From contig NZ_JACHCM010000012.1 in NCBI RefSeq assembly GCF_014200755.1, forward strand, positions 1-64,000: a stretch of DNA of 64,000 bases, given 5' to 3'. Below, one piece after another: positions 1-8,420 of the stretch. A model generated the notes under the pieces. The model did no database searches. It was given only the letters and a program-made list of their open reading frames with translations, and had not been told where the DNA came from. A program made the position numbers and the translations under genes. Position 1 is the first letter of the stretch, and the number at the start of each line of letters is the position of its first letter. Source of the DNA: Rhodanobacter sp. ANJX3 (GTDB taxonomy: Bacteria; Pseudomonadota; Gammaproteobacteria; Xanthomonadales; Rhodanobacteraceae).

Positions 1-62
1 GTTCTTCGGTAAATCGCTTCTTCACGTCCAATCTCCGTCAGTAGGGGGATTGGACTCCAAAC

Positions 63-1064
63 CTATGTGCTACTCAAAATCGGGGGGGCGTCGCCACTCT
101 TATAGTCCTTGAAAGATTGGTGTTGCCATAGGCCGGAAGAACAGTAGTTGAATGCCGTTTCCCGTGCTCTTTGCATATGCAAGAAGTGGGCATGCCTTTG
201 GGGATTGGCCTGAAGGGCCGGTGTAGCCACTACGGGCAAATGAAACGCCAGTAATAGGTCAATGTGCTTTTCTCCACGGATCAGAGACAGGCGTGCATTC
301 ACCCAGCTGGCAAACTTTAGCTTCGAAGCACTATCCTCCGACTCGGATGGGCAGTAACGATTCAGTATGGCCTCGTAGTTCAAAATTGCGATCGAGCCAA
401 TTGAGACCTGTTCGTCACGGTAAACCACTTGATGGAGAAGCGCCTTGTCCGCCAGTTCGGCTATGGCAGGCAACAGGTTGCAGAATGGATGCAACGAACT
501 TATCACGAGCAAAAGTCGCCAGAAGCTCATGGCGCAATAGCGTGCGTTCCTCGCATCATCTGCACGCAGAGCCTCTCGCATTAGTAATGCAGTAGCTGCC
601 AGCGCATCGAATGTTCCGAGCTTTTCCAACGGTTGCAGCGGTGCTGTGGTGAGGGTATTGCGTCGCGCTCGAACCTCGATGGCAGAACGTCTGGGTCGAA
701 ATATGATGCGTTGCACATCAGGCGCTAAGCGCATTAACCATGCATCTGCGCAGGCAGACACGTCCTGATTCGGGTCGAGGATTTCCCAATAGGGGTGTTC
801 AAGCAGCGCACGTCCCCCGGGATACAGAATCTCGGCCCGCTCCACAAGGTTGGGGCGGGGAACATGTTTGCCGTCCCGATAGTGAAGCATCCGATTGCGG
901 TGTGACAGGGCGCCATCGACCGTGTGGGCGAATCCCTCTGGTAGCAATCGCCTCTCGAGCGCGTAGGCCGTAGGTTCCCCTGAGCACCAACGCAGCCAGC
1001 TGTACCACATGCGCACACGTTGCTCGTCGATGGTCTGCTTCAGAGGGCTTCGTGGCTGCTTCAA
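63..1064 (-). CDS. Hypothetical protein, 333 aa
   Basis: I do not recognise this protein. The frame is long, ends properly and has ordinary composition, so it looks real. It would start at TTG (position 1064), with a purine-rich AAGGAAAGG just upstream; the first in-frame ATG is at 1010. The N-terminal part (about residues 15-95) is rich in Trp, Tyr and Arg and contains RNRMLHYRDGKHVPRP, which loosely resembles the end of a helix-turn-helix regulator domain. The rest is predicted helical with no recognisable catalytic motif, signal peptide or membrane segment. It diverges from a small PrtN/AlpA-like gene and lies near a transposase, so it is probably accessory DNA. A regulatory role is only a guess. 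Confidence 0.6.
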   Translation of the reverse strand: MKQPRSPLKQTIDEQRVRMWYSWLRWCSGEPTAYALERRLLPEGFAHTVDGALSHRNRMLHYRDGKHVPRPNLVERAEILYPGGRALLEHPYWEILDPNQDVSACADAWLMRLAPDVQRIIFRPRRSAIEVRARRNTLTTAPLQPLEKLGTFDALAATALLMREALRADDARNARYCAMSFWRLLLVISSLHPFCNLLPAIAELADKALLHQVVYRDEQVSIGSIAILNYEAILNRYCPSESEDSASKLKFASWVNARLSLIRGEKHIDLLLAFHLPVVATPALQANPQRHAHFLHMQRARETAFNYCSSGLWQHQSFKDYKSGDAPPILSST

Positions 1065-1098
1065 GCCGCCTTTCCTTCAGTGATCCAAACAGCGTTTC

Positions 1099-1112
1099 TG
1101 ATCACCGGATCA
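1099..1112. promoter_or_regulatory. Operator-like palindrome TGATCACCGGATCA
   Basis: Five-base arms (TGATC/GATCA) flank a 4-base centre in the 173-base gap between two divergent genes. The position suits a shared operator. No matching -35/-10 pair is convincing, so the role is inference. Confidence 0.25.
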
Positions 1113-1237
1113 TGCTTTCAAGTTCAATGGGTTAGGCCGAAATATAGAGTAAAACATACCCCTGGATATACAGGCTGGCGGGATAAGGGGGCCATCCCTA
1201 GCATGTGTTGCGATATGACCCAGCGTGACTGTGACCC

Positions 1238-1528
1238 ATGACGACACCCTCCTTGGCTGAGCTGCTCGAACGTGACCTACTGGTTCGCTACGGCACGCCG
1301 CTGCTGGGTGGCGACGATTTACGTTCAGCACTCGGCTATCCGAGTGTCGAAGCGCTGCGGCAGGCAATTTCCCGCGGCACCGTACCCGTGCCGATTTTTT
1401 CAGTGGAGCATCGCCGCGGCAAATTTGCCCTGACGAAAGATGTGGCCGCATGGCTGGCCGCGCTGCGGCAAGGGGCTGAGCGTCCCGCACCTAACAAAGG
1501 TGCTGGTGGGGTGCCGCCATCCAACTAA
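1238..1528 (+). CDS. Small PrtN/AlpA-like DNA-binding protein, 96 aa
   Basis: The protein has a central segment, LGYPSVEALRQAISRG, that reads as a short helix-turn-helix. It is followed by VPVPIFSVEHRRGKFAL and a helix ending VAAWLAAL. This order (helix, helix, a PVP/PVF strand, wing, C-terminal helix) resembles small phage-related regulators of the PrtN (pyocin activator) and AlpA/excisionase types, which usually are 60-100 residues. It starts at ATG 1238 and lacks a strong Shine-Dalgarno sequence. It diverges from the 333-residue gene and precedes the transposase. The family call is from pattern only; it could be another short winged-helix protein. Confidence 0.45.
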   Translation: MTTPSLAELLERDLLVRYGTPLLGGDDLRSALGYPSVEALRQAISRGTVPVPIFSVEHRRGKFALTKDVAAWLAALRQGAERPAPNKGAGGVPPSN

Positions 1529-1857
1529 GTTTGCCAAGTAGCGAGATGGCATCTGCGCAGCAGAGATGTCTGCCCACATACGCCCAAAGGATGAGAAAGG
1601 AGGCCACATGACATAGCCTCGGAACCCCATAAATCCGGGAGCCGGATGCACGAAAGCCCAGAACCCTTGCAGGGGTGATCTGGGCTTCCGCGGCGATGCA
1701 AGTTTGAGGCCTGCATCCCCATTGTGCGTCACCGCTCAGCTTTCCGCAACACGCCTTTTTGAAGGTGTGCAGTGGTGCTGCGCGCCCGGTGGACTGCTCT
1801 CAGTCCGGCGGCCCGTCTCAAGGCGGGCCACTGCATCCCTTTGCCCGGGCTATATGG
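1529..1857. other. Intergenic stretch ahead of the transposase
   Basis: No convincing gene is present. It contains a strong hairpin (1654-1687) and would hold the transposase promoter and any left end of the element. I could not find a terminal inverted repeat matching the region after 2979. Confidence 0.4.
1654..1687. terminator. Strong two-part hairpin, terminator-like
   Basis: AAGCCCAGA pairs perfectly with TCTGGGCTT, and ACCC with GGGT inside it, around a TTGCAG loop. No T-run follows on either strand, so it may be a structured RNA end or an insertion-associated repeat rather than an intrinsic terminator. Confidence 0.35.
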
Positions 1858-2979
1858 ATGACGCAGCATCACTTGCATTCAAAAGAATCGCGAAATCTAG
1901 CTAAAACACTCAACGGCATGAACGCCGAGGCAGCAGCCGAGCAATGGCTGGCCAAGGCTCGATGGGGCGACGATGACAAGCAAGGATGTCCTGCGTGCGG
2001 CTTGTTCCGCAAGCACTATCGCCGGAAAGCGAGACAGCAATGGCGCTGTGCCAACCCCAACTGTTCACACGAATTCAGCGTGACCAGCGGCACCCCGTTT
2101 CATGGGCATAAGTTGAGCTTTGTCAACATCCTTCGATTGTTCTCGGCGTTCGAAAACGGCGCCAAAGGCCAGTCACTTCTTGAAGCATCGCGTCGCGTAG
2201 GGTGCACACCCAAGACCGTTCAAGCTTTCTTCGGGAAGATCCGAGAATGGATGGTGGGCACGATGGATCTGCGCCCTTTGGATGGAACCGTACATATCGA
2301 TGGTGGCTATTTTTGTGGCAAGCCCCGCAAGCCTAACCGCAAGATCCGTATGCCCAAGGATGCCTTGAAAGTACGCTTCGGAAGGAAAGCTCCTGAGAAT
2401 GCGAGCCAGCCGTGGATTGAGGCGGGCATGACGTATCGGAACTGGTGCAAGCGAGCCAATAAGCGCGTGGTGATTTCACTGTGCCAATCCGCAGGGCACA
2501 GGATGGGCTCCGGTCGTAGCATGGCCTTCATTTGCACTGCCGAGAACGAATCGGAGGTGACGCGGCTGGCAAAGCATTTCATCCATCCCGAGTCGCGCGT
2601 GATGACGGACGAGAGCAATGCCTATGGCGTCCTCGGTGCATATGTCGCTGAGCATTACACAGTCTCCCATGCCCATGAATTCAGCACGCCGGAAGGCGTC
2701 TCAGACAACATGTGCGAGACGTTCTTCAGCCGCTTTCGTCGAAGCGAATACGGTACGTTGCACGGCTTCCGCCCAAAGTACCTGCAAGACTATGCCTGCG
2801 AGTTTGTGTGGCGAGAGAATCACCGCCGACACGCGCAGGACAAGCGGTTCAATATGCTGCTGACGGGATTGATGACTTCTTCGGTATCCCAGTGGTGGGC
2901 CGGCTATTGGCAAGGGCGGCATCGGAAGGAAGAGCTCGGGCTCGACTATTTCCTGGCCCGCCTTCCTTCTACTAAGTGA
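1858..2979 (+). CDS. IS1595-type (ISXO2-like) transposase, 373 aa
   Basis: A zinc ribbon opens the protein (CPAC, then CANPNC about 19 residues later), as in IS1595-family transposases. The ISXO2-like DDE domain follows with DGGYFCGK, then TDESNAYGVLG, then HEFSTPEGVSDNMCETFFSR, and a late ENHRRHAQDKRF helix. I chose the ATG at 1858, giving MTQHHLHSKES; the frame is open back to 1759 and a later ATG lies at 1918. The reading frame is intact. It is a single gene with no visible terminal repeats, and its 3' end overlaps the next, convergent gene by 8 bases. Known relatives move DNA by cut-and-paste; whether this copy is active is unknown. Confidence 0.85.
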   Translation: MTQHHLHSKESRNLAKTLNGMNAEAAAEQWLAKARWGDDDKQGCPACGLFRKHYRRKARQQWRCANPNCSHEFSVTSGTPFHGHKLSFVNILRLFSAFENGAKGQSLLEASRRVGCTPKTVQAFFGKIREWMVGTMDLRPLDGTVHIDGGYFCGKPRKPNRKIRMPKDALKVRFGRKAPENASQPWIEAGMTYRNWCKRANKRVVISLCQSAGHRMGSGRSMAFICTAENESEVTRLAKHFIHPESRVMTDESNAYGVLGAYVAEHYTVSHAHEFSTPEGVSDNMCETFFSRFRRSEYGTLHGFRPKYLQDYACEFVWRENHRRHAQDKRFNMLLTGLMTSSVSQWWAGYWQGRHRKEELGLDYFLARLPSTK

Positions 2980-3499
2980 CGGGGTAGTCGTGCGTGCAAG
3001 TGAACCGCCAATAAGTTTCGCTGCTCCCATCGTTTACACCGATGGCAGAAATGCCATTGGTGTGCCGGTCAAGCAGCCCTTTCCTAGCCAAGGTTCTAAG
3101 TCGCTTACGCACGCAATGCCGTATTGGTTCGACGGGAAATCGTTCTCGTTCTGGAAGATGCCACAAGATTCGAGCAACCACTTCCGTCGTTGAAAGCCAG
3201 CCACCCGCGAGACGAAGTTCTGTGAAGATGATCCGGCTCAATTGCCCATAGGGCAGTAGTCGCGCGCGCGCGTGTGGGCGAACTGGCCGAATATTCTGGG
3301 GGTCCATAGGTATCTCATGGAGACCAATAGTTTGGTCAAGCGCAGCCAATTGCTTAAGCAATGCTCCTGCACGACAGTCAAGCGAGGCTATCCTGTCGTG
3401 CAACTTGGCTCGCTCGTCGTCAAGCTTGAGCAGCGCTCCCGACAAGCGGGAGCGCTTGGTAATCAACCACTTCAGTGCCGATGGGGTGCGCCAAGTCAT
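2972..3499 (-). CDS. Hypothetical coiled-coil/winged-helix protein, 175 aa
   Basis: I do not recognise a named family. Residues about 12-60 form a heptad-rich helix (LSGALLKLDDERAKLHDRIASL region) likely to be a coiled coil. Residues about 85-150 look like a winged helix: LSRIIFTELRLAGGWLSTTEV, then RHCVRKRLRTLARKGLLDRH. Such a pair suggests a small dimeric DNA-binding protein. It starts at ATG 3499 with a short AGG upstream and runs convergent into the transposase stop. No signal peptide or membrane segment is visible. Function unknown. Confidence 0.6.
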   Translation of the reverse strand: MTWRTPSALKWLITKRSRLSGALLKLDDERAKLHDRIASLDCRAGALLKQLAALDQTIGLHEIPMDPQNIRPVRPHARARLLPYGQLSRIIFTELRLAGGWLSTTEVVARILWHLPERERFPVEPIRHCVRKRLRTLARKGLLDRHTNGISAIGVNDGSSETYWRFTCTHDYPVT

Positions 3500-3566
3500 G
3501 GCTCAACCTATCGAACTTCAATGCTTGACGCTTGGGGCACTAGCTACCAAATGGCGGTATCAAAGC

Positions 3567-3596
3567 AAAAGGCCCGTGGAAAACCATGGGCCTTTT
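3567..3596 (-). terminator. Intrinsic terminator of the oxo-acid dehydrogenase operon
   Basis: AAAAGGCCC pairs with GGGCCTTTT, and TGG with CCA across one G-T wobble, with an AAAA loop. Read on the minus strand it ends in CCTTTT and lies 25 bases after the E2 stop codon. The symmetry would let it work in both directions. Confidence 0.75.
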
Positions 3597-3621
3597 GCGT
3601 GACGGTCGCTGACGCTGCAAC

Positions 3622-5013
3622 TCAGTTCGGCAGCGACAGATCGTCCAGCATGGCTTTGAGGAAGCGGGCCGCTTCACCGCCGGTGGCGGCGCGGTGATCG
3701 AACGTCACCGACAGCGGCATGCGGCGATGCACCTCGATACCGCCGATCACGGCGACGACGTCGTGGCTGAGCTTTCCCGCGCCGATGATGGCCACGGTCG
3801 GCGGCACCACCACTGGCGTCGCATAGCGGCCGGCGAACATGCCGAAGTTGGACAGGCTGATGGTGTAGCCGGACAGCTCCGATGCCGGGATGCTGCGATC
3901 TTCGACTTGCGTGCGCAAACGCTTGATCGCCGAACGCACGCCGGCCGCGTCGAGCACGTCGGCATTGCGCAGGGCCGGCACGAACAGGCCGTCGTCAGTG
4001 TCCACCGCGATGCCGATGTCGACGTGCGGATGCAGGGTGCGCGTGAGGTTCTTACCGTCGAACCAGGCATTCAGCGCCGGCACGGTCTTGCAGGCAAACA
4101 CAATGGCGCGCACCAGCCGGGCGGTGATGTCCTGCTTGCCGATCCAGGCATGCAGGTCGGCATCGTCGACGAGGGTGGTCGGCACGACCTGCGCATGGGC
4201 GTCGGCCATGACGCGCGCCATGTTGCGACGCACACCCTTGAGCTGCTCGGGCTGGCCGCTCGCCTGTGCGCCGGGCGACGAGGTACGCACCGGCTTGCCG
4301 GCGAGCGAAATCGGGCCGCGAGCCTGCTCCTGTGGCACGGGCTGCGGCAGCTCGGGGGCGAGATGCCTTCCGGCCGACGCGGGGACCGCGCGTGCTGGCG
4401 CGGCACCGAAGCCGGCCGAGCCGCTGGCGGCGGCATCCTTGACGTCCTTCAGCGTCACCACGCCGTCGGCACCGGTGGGCGCGACGCGGGCCAGGTCGAT
4501 CTTGAGTTTCTTGGCCAGCGCACGCACGGCCGGCACCGCCTTCACACCGCCGACGCTGGCGGCCTGTTCGACGTGCACGTGATTGCCGCTGACCATGGCG
4601 CCGACCACGGTGCCCTCGTCTTCGCGCACGGCCGTGGTTTCTTCGACTGCGCCACCTTCATCGGAGGCGACCACTTTTTCGCTCTCCTGTGGTGCCGGGC
4701 TACCCACACTTTTCTTCGGGCCATGCTGGTGGCCGGTAGACTCGGCTTCCGCGCGCTGCTTGGCATTCGGGTCGGGCTCGAACTCGGCCAGCGCGGCGCC
4801 GGTCTCGATGATGTCGCCCGGCGCGCCGTGCAGCTTGGTCACCTTGCCGGTGTAGGGCGAGGGCACGTCGACGACCGCCTTGGCGGTTTCCATCGAGCAC
4901 AGCGGCGCGTCCAGCTTGATGCTGTCGCCGACCTTGACGTGCCACTCGACCACGGTCGCGTCGGGCAGGCCTTCGCCGAGGTCGGGCAGGTAGAACGTTT
5001 TGATATCAGCCAT
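3622..5013 (-). CDS. pdhC: 2-oxo acid dehydrogenase E2 (dihydrolipoamide acyltransferase), 463 aa
   Basis: This is the acyl-transferring core of a pyruvate or branched-chain oxo-acid dehydrogenase complex, acting in the cytoplasm. The lipoyl domain covers residues 1-80 with the lipoylated Lys45 in METAKAVVDVPSP. A long Ala/Pro/charged linker follows, then the E3/E1-binding domain (about 158-195, AVRALAKKLKIDLARVAP) and the catalytic domain (about 230-463). At the active site it reads FDHRAATGG (His440), where the textbook motif is DHRxxDG, so the usual Asp is Thr444. That variant suggests the branched-chain-like E2 subgroup. It is last in an operon with E1alpha and E1beta; no E3 gene is nearby. 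The choice between pyruvate and branched-chain substrates cannot be made from sequence alone. Confidence 0.9.
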   Translation of the reverse strand: MADIKTFYLPDLGEGLPDATVVEWHVKVGDSIKLDAPLCSMETAKAVVDVPSPYTGKVTKLHGAPGDIIETGAALAEFEPDPNAKQRAEAESTGHQHGPKKSVGSPAPQESEKVVASDEGGAVEETTAVREDEGTVVGAMVSGNHVHVEQAASVGGVKAVPAVRALAKKLKIDLARVAPTGADGVVTLKDVKDAAASGSAGFGAAPARAVPASAGRHLAPELPQPVPQEQARGPISLAGKPVRTSSPGAQASGQPEQLKGVRRNMARVMADAHAQVVPTTLVDDADLHAWIGKQDITARLVRAIVFACKTVPALNAWFDGKNLTRTLHPHVDIGIAVDTDDGLFVPALRNADVLDAAGVRSAIKRLRTQVEDRSIPASELSGYTISLSNFGMFAGRYATPVVVPPTVAIIGAGKLSHDVVAVIGGIEVHRRMPLSVTFDHRAATGGEAARFLKAMLDDLSLPN

Positions 5014-5082
5014 TGGATTTCATCCAGCAATGGGGAACAAAAAAAGGTGGACGGGAAACGGTCGGGCTACCGAGGACTATAC

Positions 5083-5110
5083 GTTCCTCGTTCCCTGTTC
5101 CCCGTTCCCT
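5083..5110. repeat. Four tandem GTTCCYY heptamers
   Basis: The units GTTCCTC, GTTCCCT, GTTCCCC and GTTCCCT lie head to tail in the 102-base gap between the E1beta and E2 genes. A GGGGAAC in the opposite orientation lies about 50 bases away, so a transcript could fold here. Confidence 0.7.
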
Positions 5111-5115
5111 AAAGA

Positions 5116-6096
5116 TCAGCTTGCCGCCAGCGTGCGCTTGGCCGCATCGACGATGCGCTCCACGCTGGGCAGGTATTTCATCTCGAGGCGGAACAGCGGG
5201 ATGTGCGTGTCGAAACCGGTCACGCGCTCGACCGGCGCGAGCAGGTCGTAGAGGCATTCCTCCGATAGGCGCGCGGCGATTTCGGCGCCGAAACCGGCGG
5301 TCTTCGGGGCTTCATGCACGATGACGCAGCGGCCGGTCTTCTGCACCGACTCGGCAATGGTGTCGAAGTCCAGCGGCGTCAGCGTAGCCACGTCGATCAC
5401 TTCGGCGCTGATGCCTTCGGCGGCCAGCTCGTCGGCGGCTTCCAGGCATTCCTTCACCTGCGCGCCCCAGGTCACCAGGGTCACGTCGGTGCCGTCGCGC
5501 AGCACGAAGCAGACGTCCAGCGGCAGCGCCTCGCCGTCGTCCGGCACCTCTTCCTTGTACTGGCGATAGATGCGCTTGGGCTCGAAGAACATCACCGGAT
5601 CGGGATCGCGGATCGCGGCGAGCAGCAAGCCGTAGGCGCGCGCCGGCGACGACGGCAGCACCACGCGCAGGCCGGGGATATTGGTGAACAGGTGCTCGTT
5701 CGCCTCGGAGTGATGCTCCGGCGCGCGGATACCGCCGCCCCAAGGTGCGCGGAACACCGCCGGCACGGTGATGCGGCCGCGCGTGCGGTTGCGCAGGCGC
5801 GCGGCGTGGCAGGCGATCTGCTCCATCATCGGATAGATGAAGCCCTCGAACTGCGCTTCGGCGACGGGCTTCATACCGGCAGCGGCCAGTCCCACCGTCA
5901 CACCGGCGATGGTGGTTTCGTCCAGCGGCGTATCGAGTACGCGCAGCTCGCCGAATTTTTCCTGCAGCCCCTGGGTGGCGCGGAACACGCCGCCGTTCAA
6001 GCCGACGTCTTCGCCGAGCACGACGACGCTGTCGTCGTGGGCCATTTCATACGCGAGCGCCTGGGTGACGGCTTCGATAAGAGTGATTTGTGCCAT
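5116..6096 (-). CDS. pdhB: 2-oxo acid dehydrogenase E1 beta subunit, 326 aa
   Basis: This is the beta half of the alpha2-beta2 thiamine-diphosphate E1 that decarboxylates the 2-oxo acid and passes the acyl group to E2. Family signatures are LGEDVGLNGGVFRAT near the start, the VAEAQFEGFIYPMMEQI region, APWGGGIRAPEHHSE in the middle, and the C-terminal transketolase-like domain beginning at VTLVTWGAQVKE. The length fits the family. It starts at ATG 6096, four bases after the E1 alpha stop, so the two are probably translated together. The E2 gene follows after a gap that holds heptamer repeats. Assignment to pyruvate rather than branched-chain substrates is tentative. Confidence 0.92.
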   Translation of the reverse strand: MAQITLIEAVTQALAYEMAHDDSVVVLGEDVGLNGGVFRATQGLQEKFGELRVLDTPLDETTIAGVTVGLAAAGMKPVAEAQFEGFIYPMMEQIACHAARLRNRTRGRITVPAVFRAPWGGGIRAPEHHSEANEHLFTNIPGLRVVLPSSPARAYGLLLAAIRDPDPVMFFEPKRIYRQYKEEVPDDGEALPLDVCFVLRDGTDVTLVTWGAQVKECLEAADELAAEGISAEVIDVATLTPLDFDTIAESVQKTGRCVIVHEAPKTAGFGAEIAARLSEECLYDLLAPVERVTGFDTHIPLFRLEMKYLPSVERIVDAAKRTLAAS

Positions 6097-6100
6097 GACT

Positions 6101-7201
6101 TTAATGGGCCCTGTTTTTATTGGATGCGGATTCGAGGGAAAGGACGTAATCCCGCTGTTTGGCGAGATCGGCAGGGATTTCGGCGAAGATGTAGTCGAAC
6201 ATCGCCGATACCGGCTGCGTCTTGGTTTCGAGGTAGGCGTTCACCTCGTTGTCCATCCACTCGTCGCACTCGGCCTTCCAGGCCTCTTCTTTCGCGTCGT
6301 CCCACACGCCCTTGGCCACCAGCCAATTGCGCAGGCGCTTCATCGGTTCGCGCTCCCAGCCGTCCTTCACTTCCTGCTCGCCGCGGTAGCGACGGGCGTC
6401 GTCGGCGGTGGTGTGATCGCCGAGGCGATAGGTCACCGCCTCGATCACGCTGCCGCCCTGGCCGCTGCGCGCGCGTTCGAGTGCATCTTCCATCGCCTTG
6501 CGCACGGCGATGATGTCGTTGCCGTCCACCTGGATGCAGAACAGGCCGGCCGCAATGCCTTTCTGTGCCAGCGTCGGGGCGCCGGACTGGATCTTGCGCG
6601 GCACCGAGATCGCCCACTGGTTGTTGACGATCACCGCCACCAGCGGCAGGTTCTGCGCGCCGGCGATATTGATGGCGCCGTAGAAGTCGCCCTTGGACGA
6701 GCCGCCGTCGCCGATGGTGCACACGGCCACGCGCTTTTCGCCGCGGATCTTGAAGGCCAGTGCAGTACCCGCCGCGTGCAGGCACTGTGTGGCGATCGGC
6801 ACCGACCAGGCGAAGTCGTGTCGCGCGGGCTCCTTCTGATAGTCGTTGCCGCGCTCGTCGCCGCCCCAGTACATGTAGACCTCGCGCGGCTGCACGCCGC
6901 GATAGAGCTGAGCGCCGTATTCGCGGTAGCTCACCGCGAGGACGTCTTCGGGCCGCATCGCGCTGCCGATGCCGACGTGCGAGGCCTCGTGGCCCAGGCA
7001 GCTGGCGTAGGTGCCCAGCTTGCCGGTGCGCTGCAGGGCGATGGACTTGGCGTCGAACACGCGGGTCGACAGCATCAGTTTGTACAGCTCGACCATATGC
7101 GGCAGGTCTTTGGCAAATTCGGGAAGGTCGTCACGAACTTCCTTGCCCTCGGCGTCGAGGTATTGCAGGTATTCAATTTCAAACTTGGCGGCGATGGTCA
7201 C
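6101..7201 (-). CDS. pdhA: 2-oxo acid dehydrogenase E1 alpha subunit, 366 aa
   Basis: This is the thiamine-diphosphate-binding half of the E1 component. The cofactor motif begins GDGGSSKGDFYGAIN at about residue 165 and ends with NNQWAIS, the GDG-to-NN pattern of the family. The phosphorylation-loop region YRLGDHTTADDARRYR is also typical of E1 alpha. Length is normal. It is the first gene of the three-gene minus-strand operon. The N-terminal extension (FEIEYLQYLDAEG) resembles branched-chain E1 alpha proteins, and the E2 active site points the same way, so bkd-type function is a real alternative to pyruvate dehydrogenase. Confidence 0.92.
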   Translation of the reverse strand: MTIAAKFEIEYLQYLDAEGKEVRDDLPEFAKDLPHMVELYKLMLSTRVFDAKSIALQRTGKLGTYASCLGHEASHVGIGSAMRPEDVLAVSYREYGAQLYRGVQPREVYMYWGGDERGNDYQKEPARHDFAWSVPIATQCLHAAGTALAFKIRGEKRVAVCTIGDGGSSKGDFYGAINIAGAQNLPLVAVIVNNQWAISVPRKIQSGAPTLAQKGIAAGLFCIQVDGNDIIAVRKAMEDALERARSGQGGSVIEAVTYRLGDHTTADDARRYRGEQEVKDGWEREPMKRLRNWLVAKGVWDDAKEEAWKAECDEWMDNEVNAYLETKTQPVSAMFDYIFAEIPADLAKQRDYVLSLESASNKNRAH

Positions 7202-7503
7202 GACTCGCTCCGGCGTGGGGGGATACGGGAAAGGCGGCTGAAGATCATGCGCGCGGCGGCTGCCCGCGCGCGCAAACGATCAAACAAGACCGCGCTTGAT
7301 AACAGGCTCCCATGTTGCACTGCAAGGTTCGGCGCAGCAATGCGGCAGCGTATCGGGGCTGTTGCATCGACTCCCTGAAGTGCCATGAAGTTCGGTAGCA
7401 GGGGGAACTATTCAAGCCAGCACAGGCTTCGTTGGGTCGAATCAAGACCCGGCGCGGGCGTAACCGCTAACATGACTGCTTTATAAAGTGCGTTGACCTG
7501 TCC
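7202..7503. other. Divergent intergenic region between E1 alpha and kynA
   Basis: No gene is supported. On the minus strand, TTGCAG and TATCAA, 18 bases apart near 7280-7310, could serve the dehydrogenase operon. On the plus strand TATAAA at 7482-7487 could be the kynA -10 box. Both are weak calls. Confidence 0.3.
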
Positions 7504-8361
7504 ATGGCTGAAAACCAGCGTGACCTCGAAGCCGGCATCGAAACCGATCTCGAAGGCAAGATGACGTACGGCGGCTATCTACGGCTCGATCTGCTGCTGG
7601 CCGCCCAGCAACCCCGCAGCCAGCCGCCGCATCACGACGAGCTGCTGTTCATCGTGCAGCATCAGGTCAGCGAGCTGTGGATGAAGCTGATGATCCACGA
7701 ACTGGGCTCGGCGATCGATTTTCTGCGCCGTGATCAGGTCTGGCAGACGCGCAAGGTGATCGCCCGCTGCAAGTCGGTACTGCGCCAGCTGACCGAGCAG
7801 TGGGCCGTGCTGGAGACGCTGACGCCCTCGGAATATCTCGAATTCCGCGAAACGCTGGGCCCCTCGTCGGGCTTCCAGTCGCTGCAGTACCGGGTGATGG
7901 AGTTCATGCTCGGCAACAAAAACGCGGCCATGCTGAAGGTGTTCGAACACGATCCGGACGGGCAGGCGGCCTTGCGTGAGGTGCTTGTGGCGCCCAGCCT
8001 TTACGATGAGTTCTTGCGTTATCTCGCGCGCTTCGATCATGCGATCCCGGCCAAGCACCTCGATCGCGACTGGGCCGAGCCGCATGCTTCCGATTCAGAC
8101 CTGCTGCCGGTGTTCGAACGCGTCTATGGCGATACCGACCGCTACTGGCGCGAATACGCGCTGTGCGAGGACTTCGTCGATCTGGAGACGCAGTTCCAAC
8201 TCTGGCGTTTCCGCCATTTGCGCACGGTGCAGCGGATCATCGGGTTCCGCCGTGGTACGGGTGGTTCATCCGGTGTGTCGTTCCTGAAAAAGGCGCTGGA
8301 ACTGGAGTTTTTCCCTGAACTCTTCGAGGTGCGTACCACCTTGCGGCCCAAAGGAGCTTAG
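7504..8361 (+). CDS. kynA: Tryptophan 2,3-dioxygenase, 285 aa
   Basis: This heme enzyme opens the indole ring of L-tryptophan to N-formylkynurenine, the first step of the kynurenine route. The family signatures are complete: [10 protein letters not shown] near residue 20, [18 protein letters not shown] near 45, the SGFQSLQYR stretch, and the C-terminal [20 protein letters not shown] carrying the heme-ligand histidine. Length equals the usual bacterial enzyme. It starts at ATG 7504, with no clear Shine-Dalgarno sequence. It is a lone gene here, with no kynB or kynU nearby; it converges on the MarR regulator of the tyrosine operon. Confidence 0.95.
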   Translation: MAENQRDLEAGIETDLEGKMTYGGYLRLDLLLAAQQPRSQPPHHDELLFIVQHQVSELWMKLMIHELGSAIDFLRRDQVWQTRKVIARCKSVLRQLTEQWAVLETLTPSEYLEFRETLGPSSGFQSLQYRVMEFMLGNKNAAMLKVFEHDPDGQAALREVLVAPSLYDEFLRYLARFDHAIPAKHLDRDWAEPHASDSDLLPVFERVYGDTDRYWREYALCEDFVDLETQFQLWRFRHLRTVQRIIGFRRGTGGSSGVSFLKKALELEFFPELFEVRTTLRPKGA

Positions 8362-8420
8362 TCGGATGGACCTGGCGATGTGCCGGGCCGTTGCCGGTCT
8401 AGTTTTCGAGCGGCGCCGCC

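Noticed and set aside
1-62. A gene end or attachment site at the left edge
   Set aside because: The stretch is too short and shows no frame or repeat that can be supported.
3259-3271. Alternating GC run as a Z-DNA or repeat element
   Set aside because: It is short and lies within the coding frame of the 175-aa gene (Arg/Ala codons).
3694-5112. Long open frame (472 aa) on the plus strand, opposite the E2 gene
   Set aside because: It is antisense to a clear E2 gene, rich in Arg, His and Gly as shadow frames of GC-rich genes are, and has no family signature.
5837-7378. 513-aa open frame antisense to the E1 genes
   Set aside because: The real E1 alpha and E1 beta genes account for this DNA fully.
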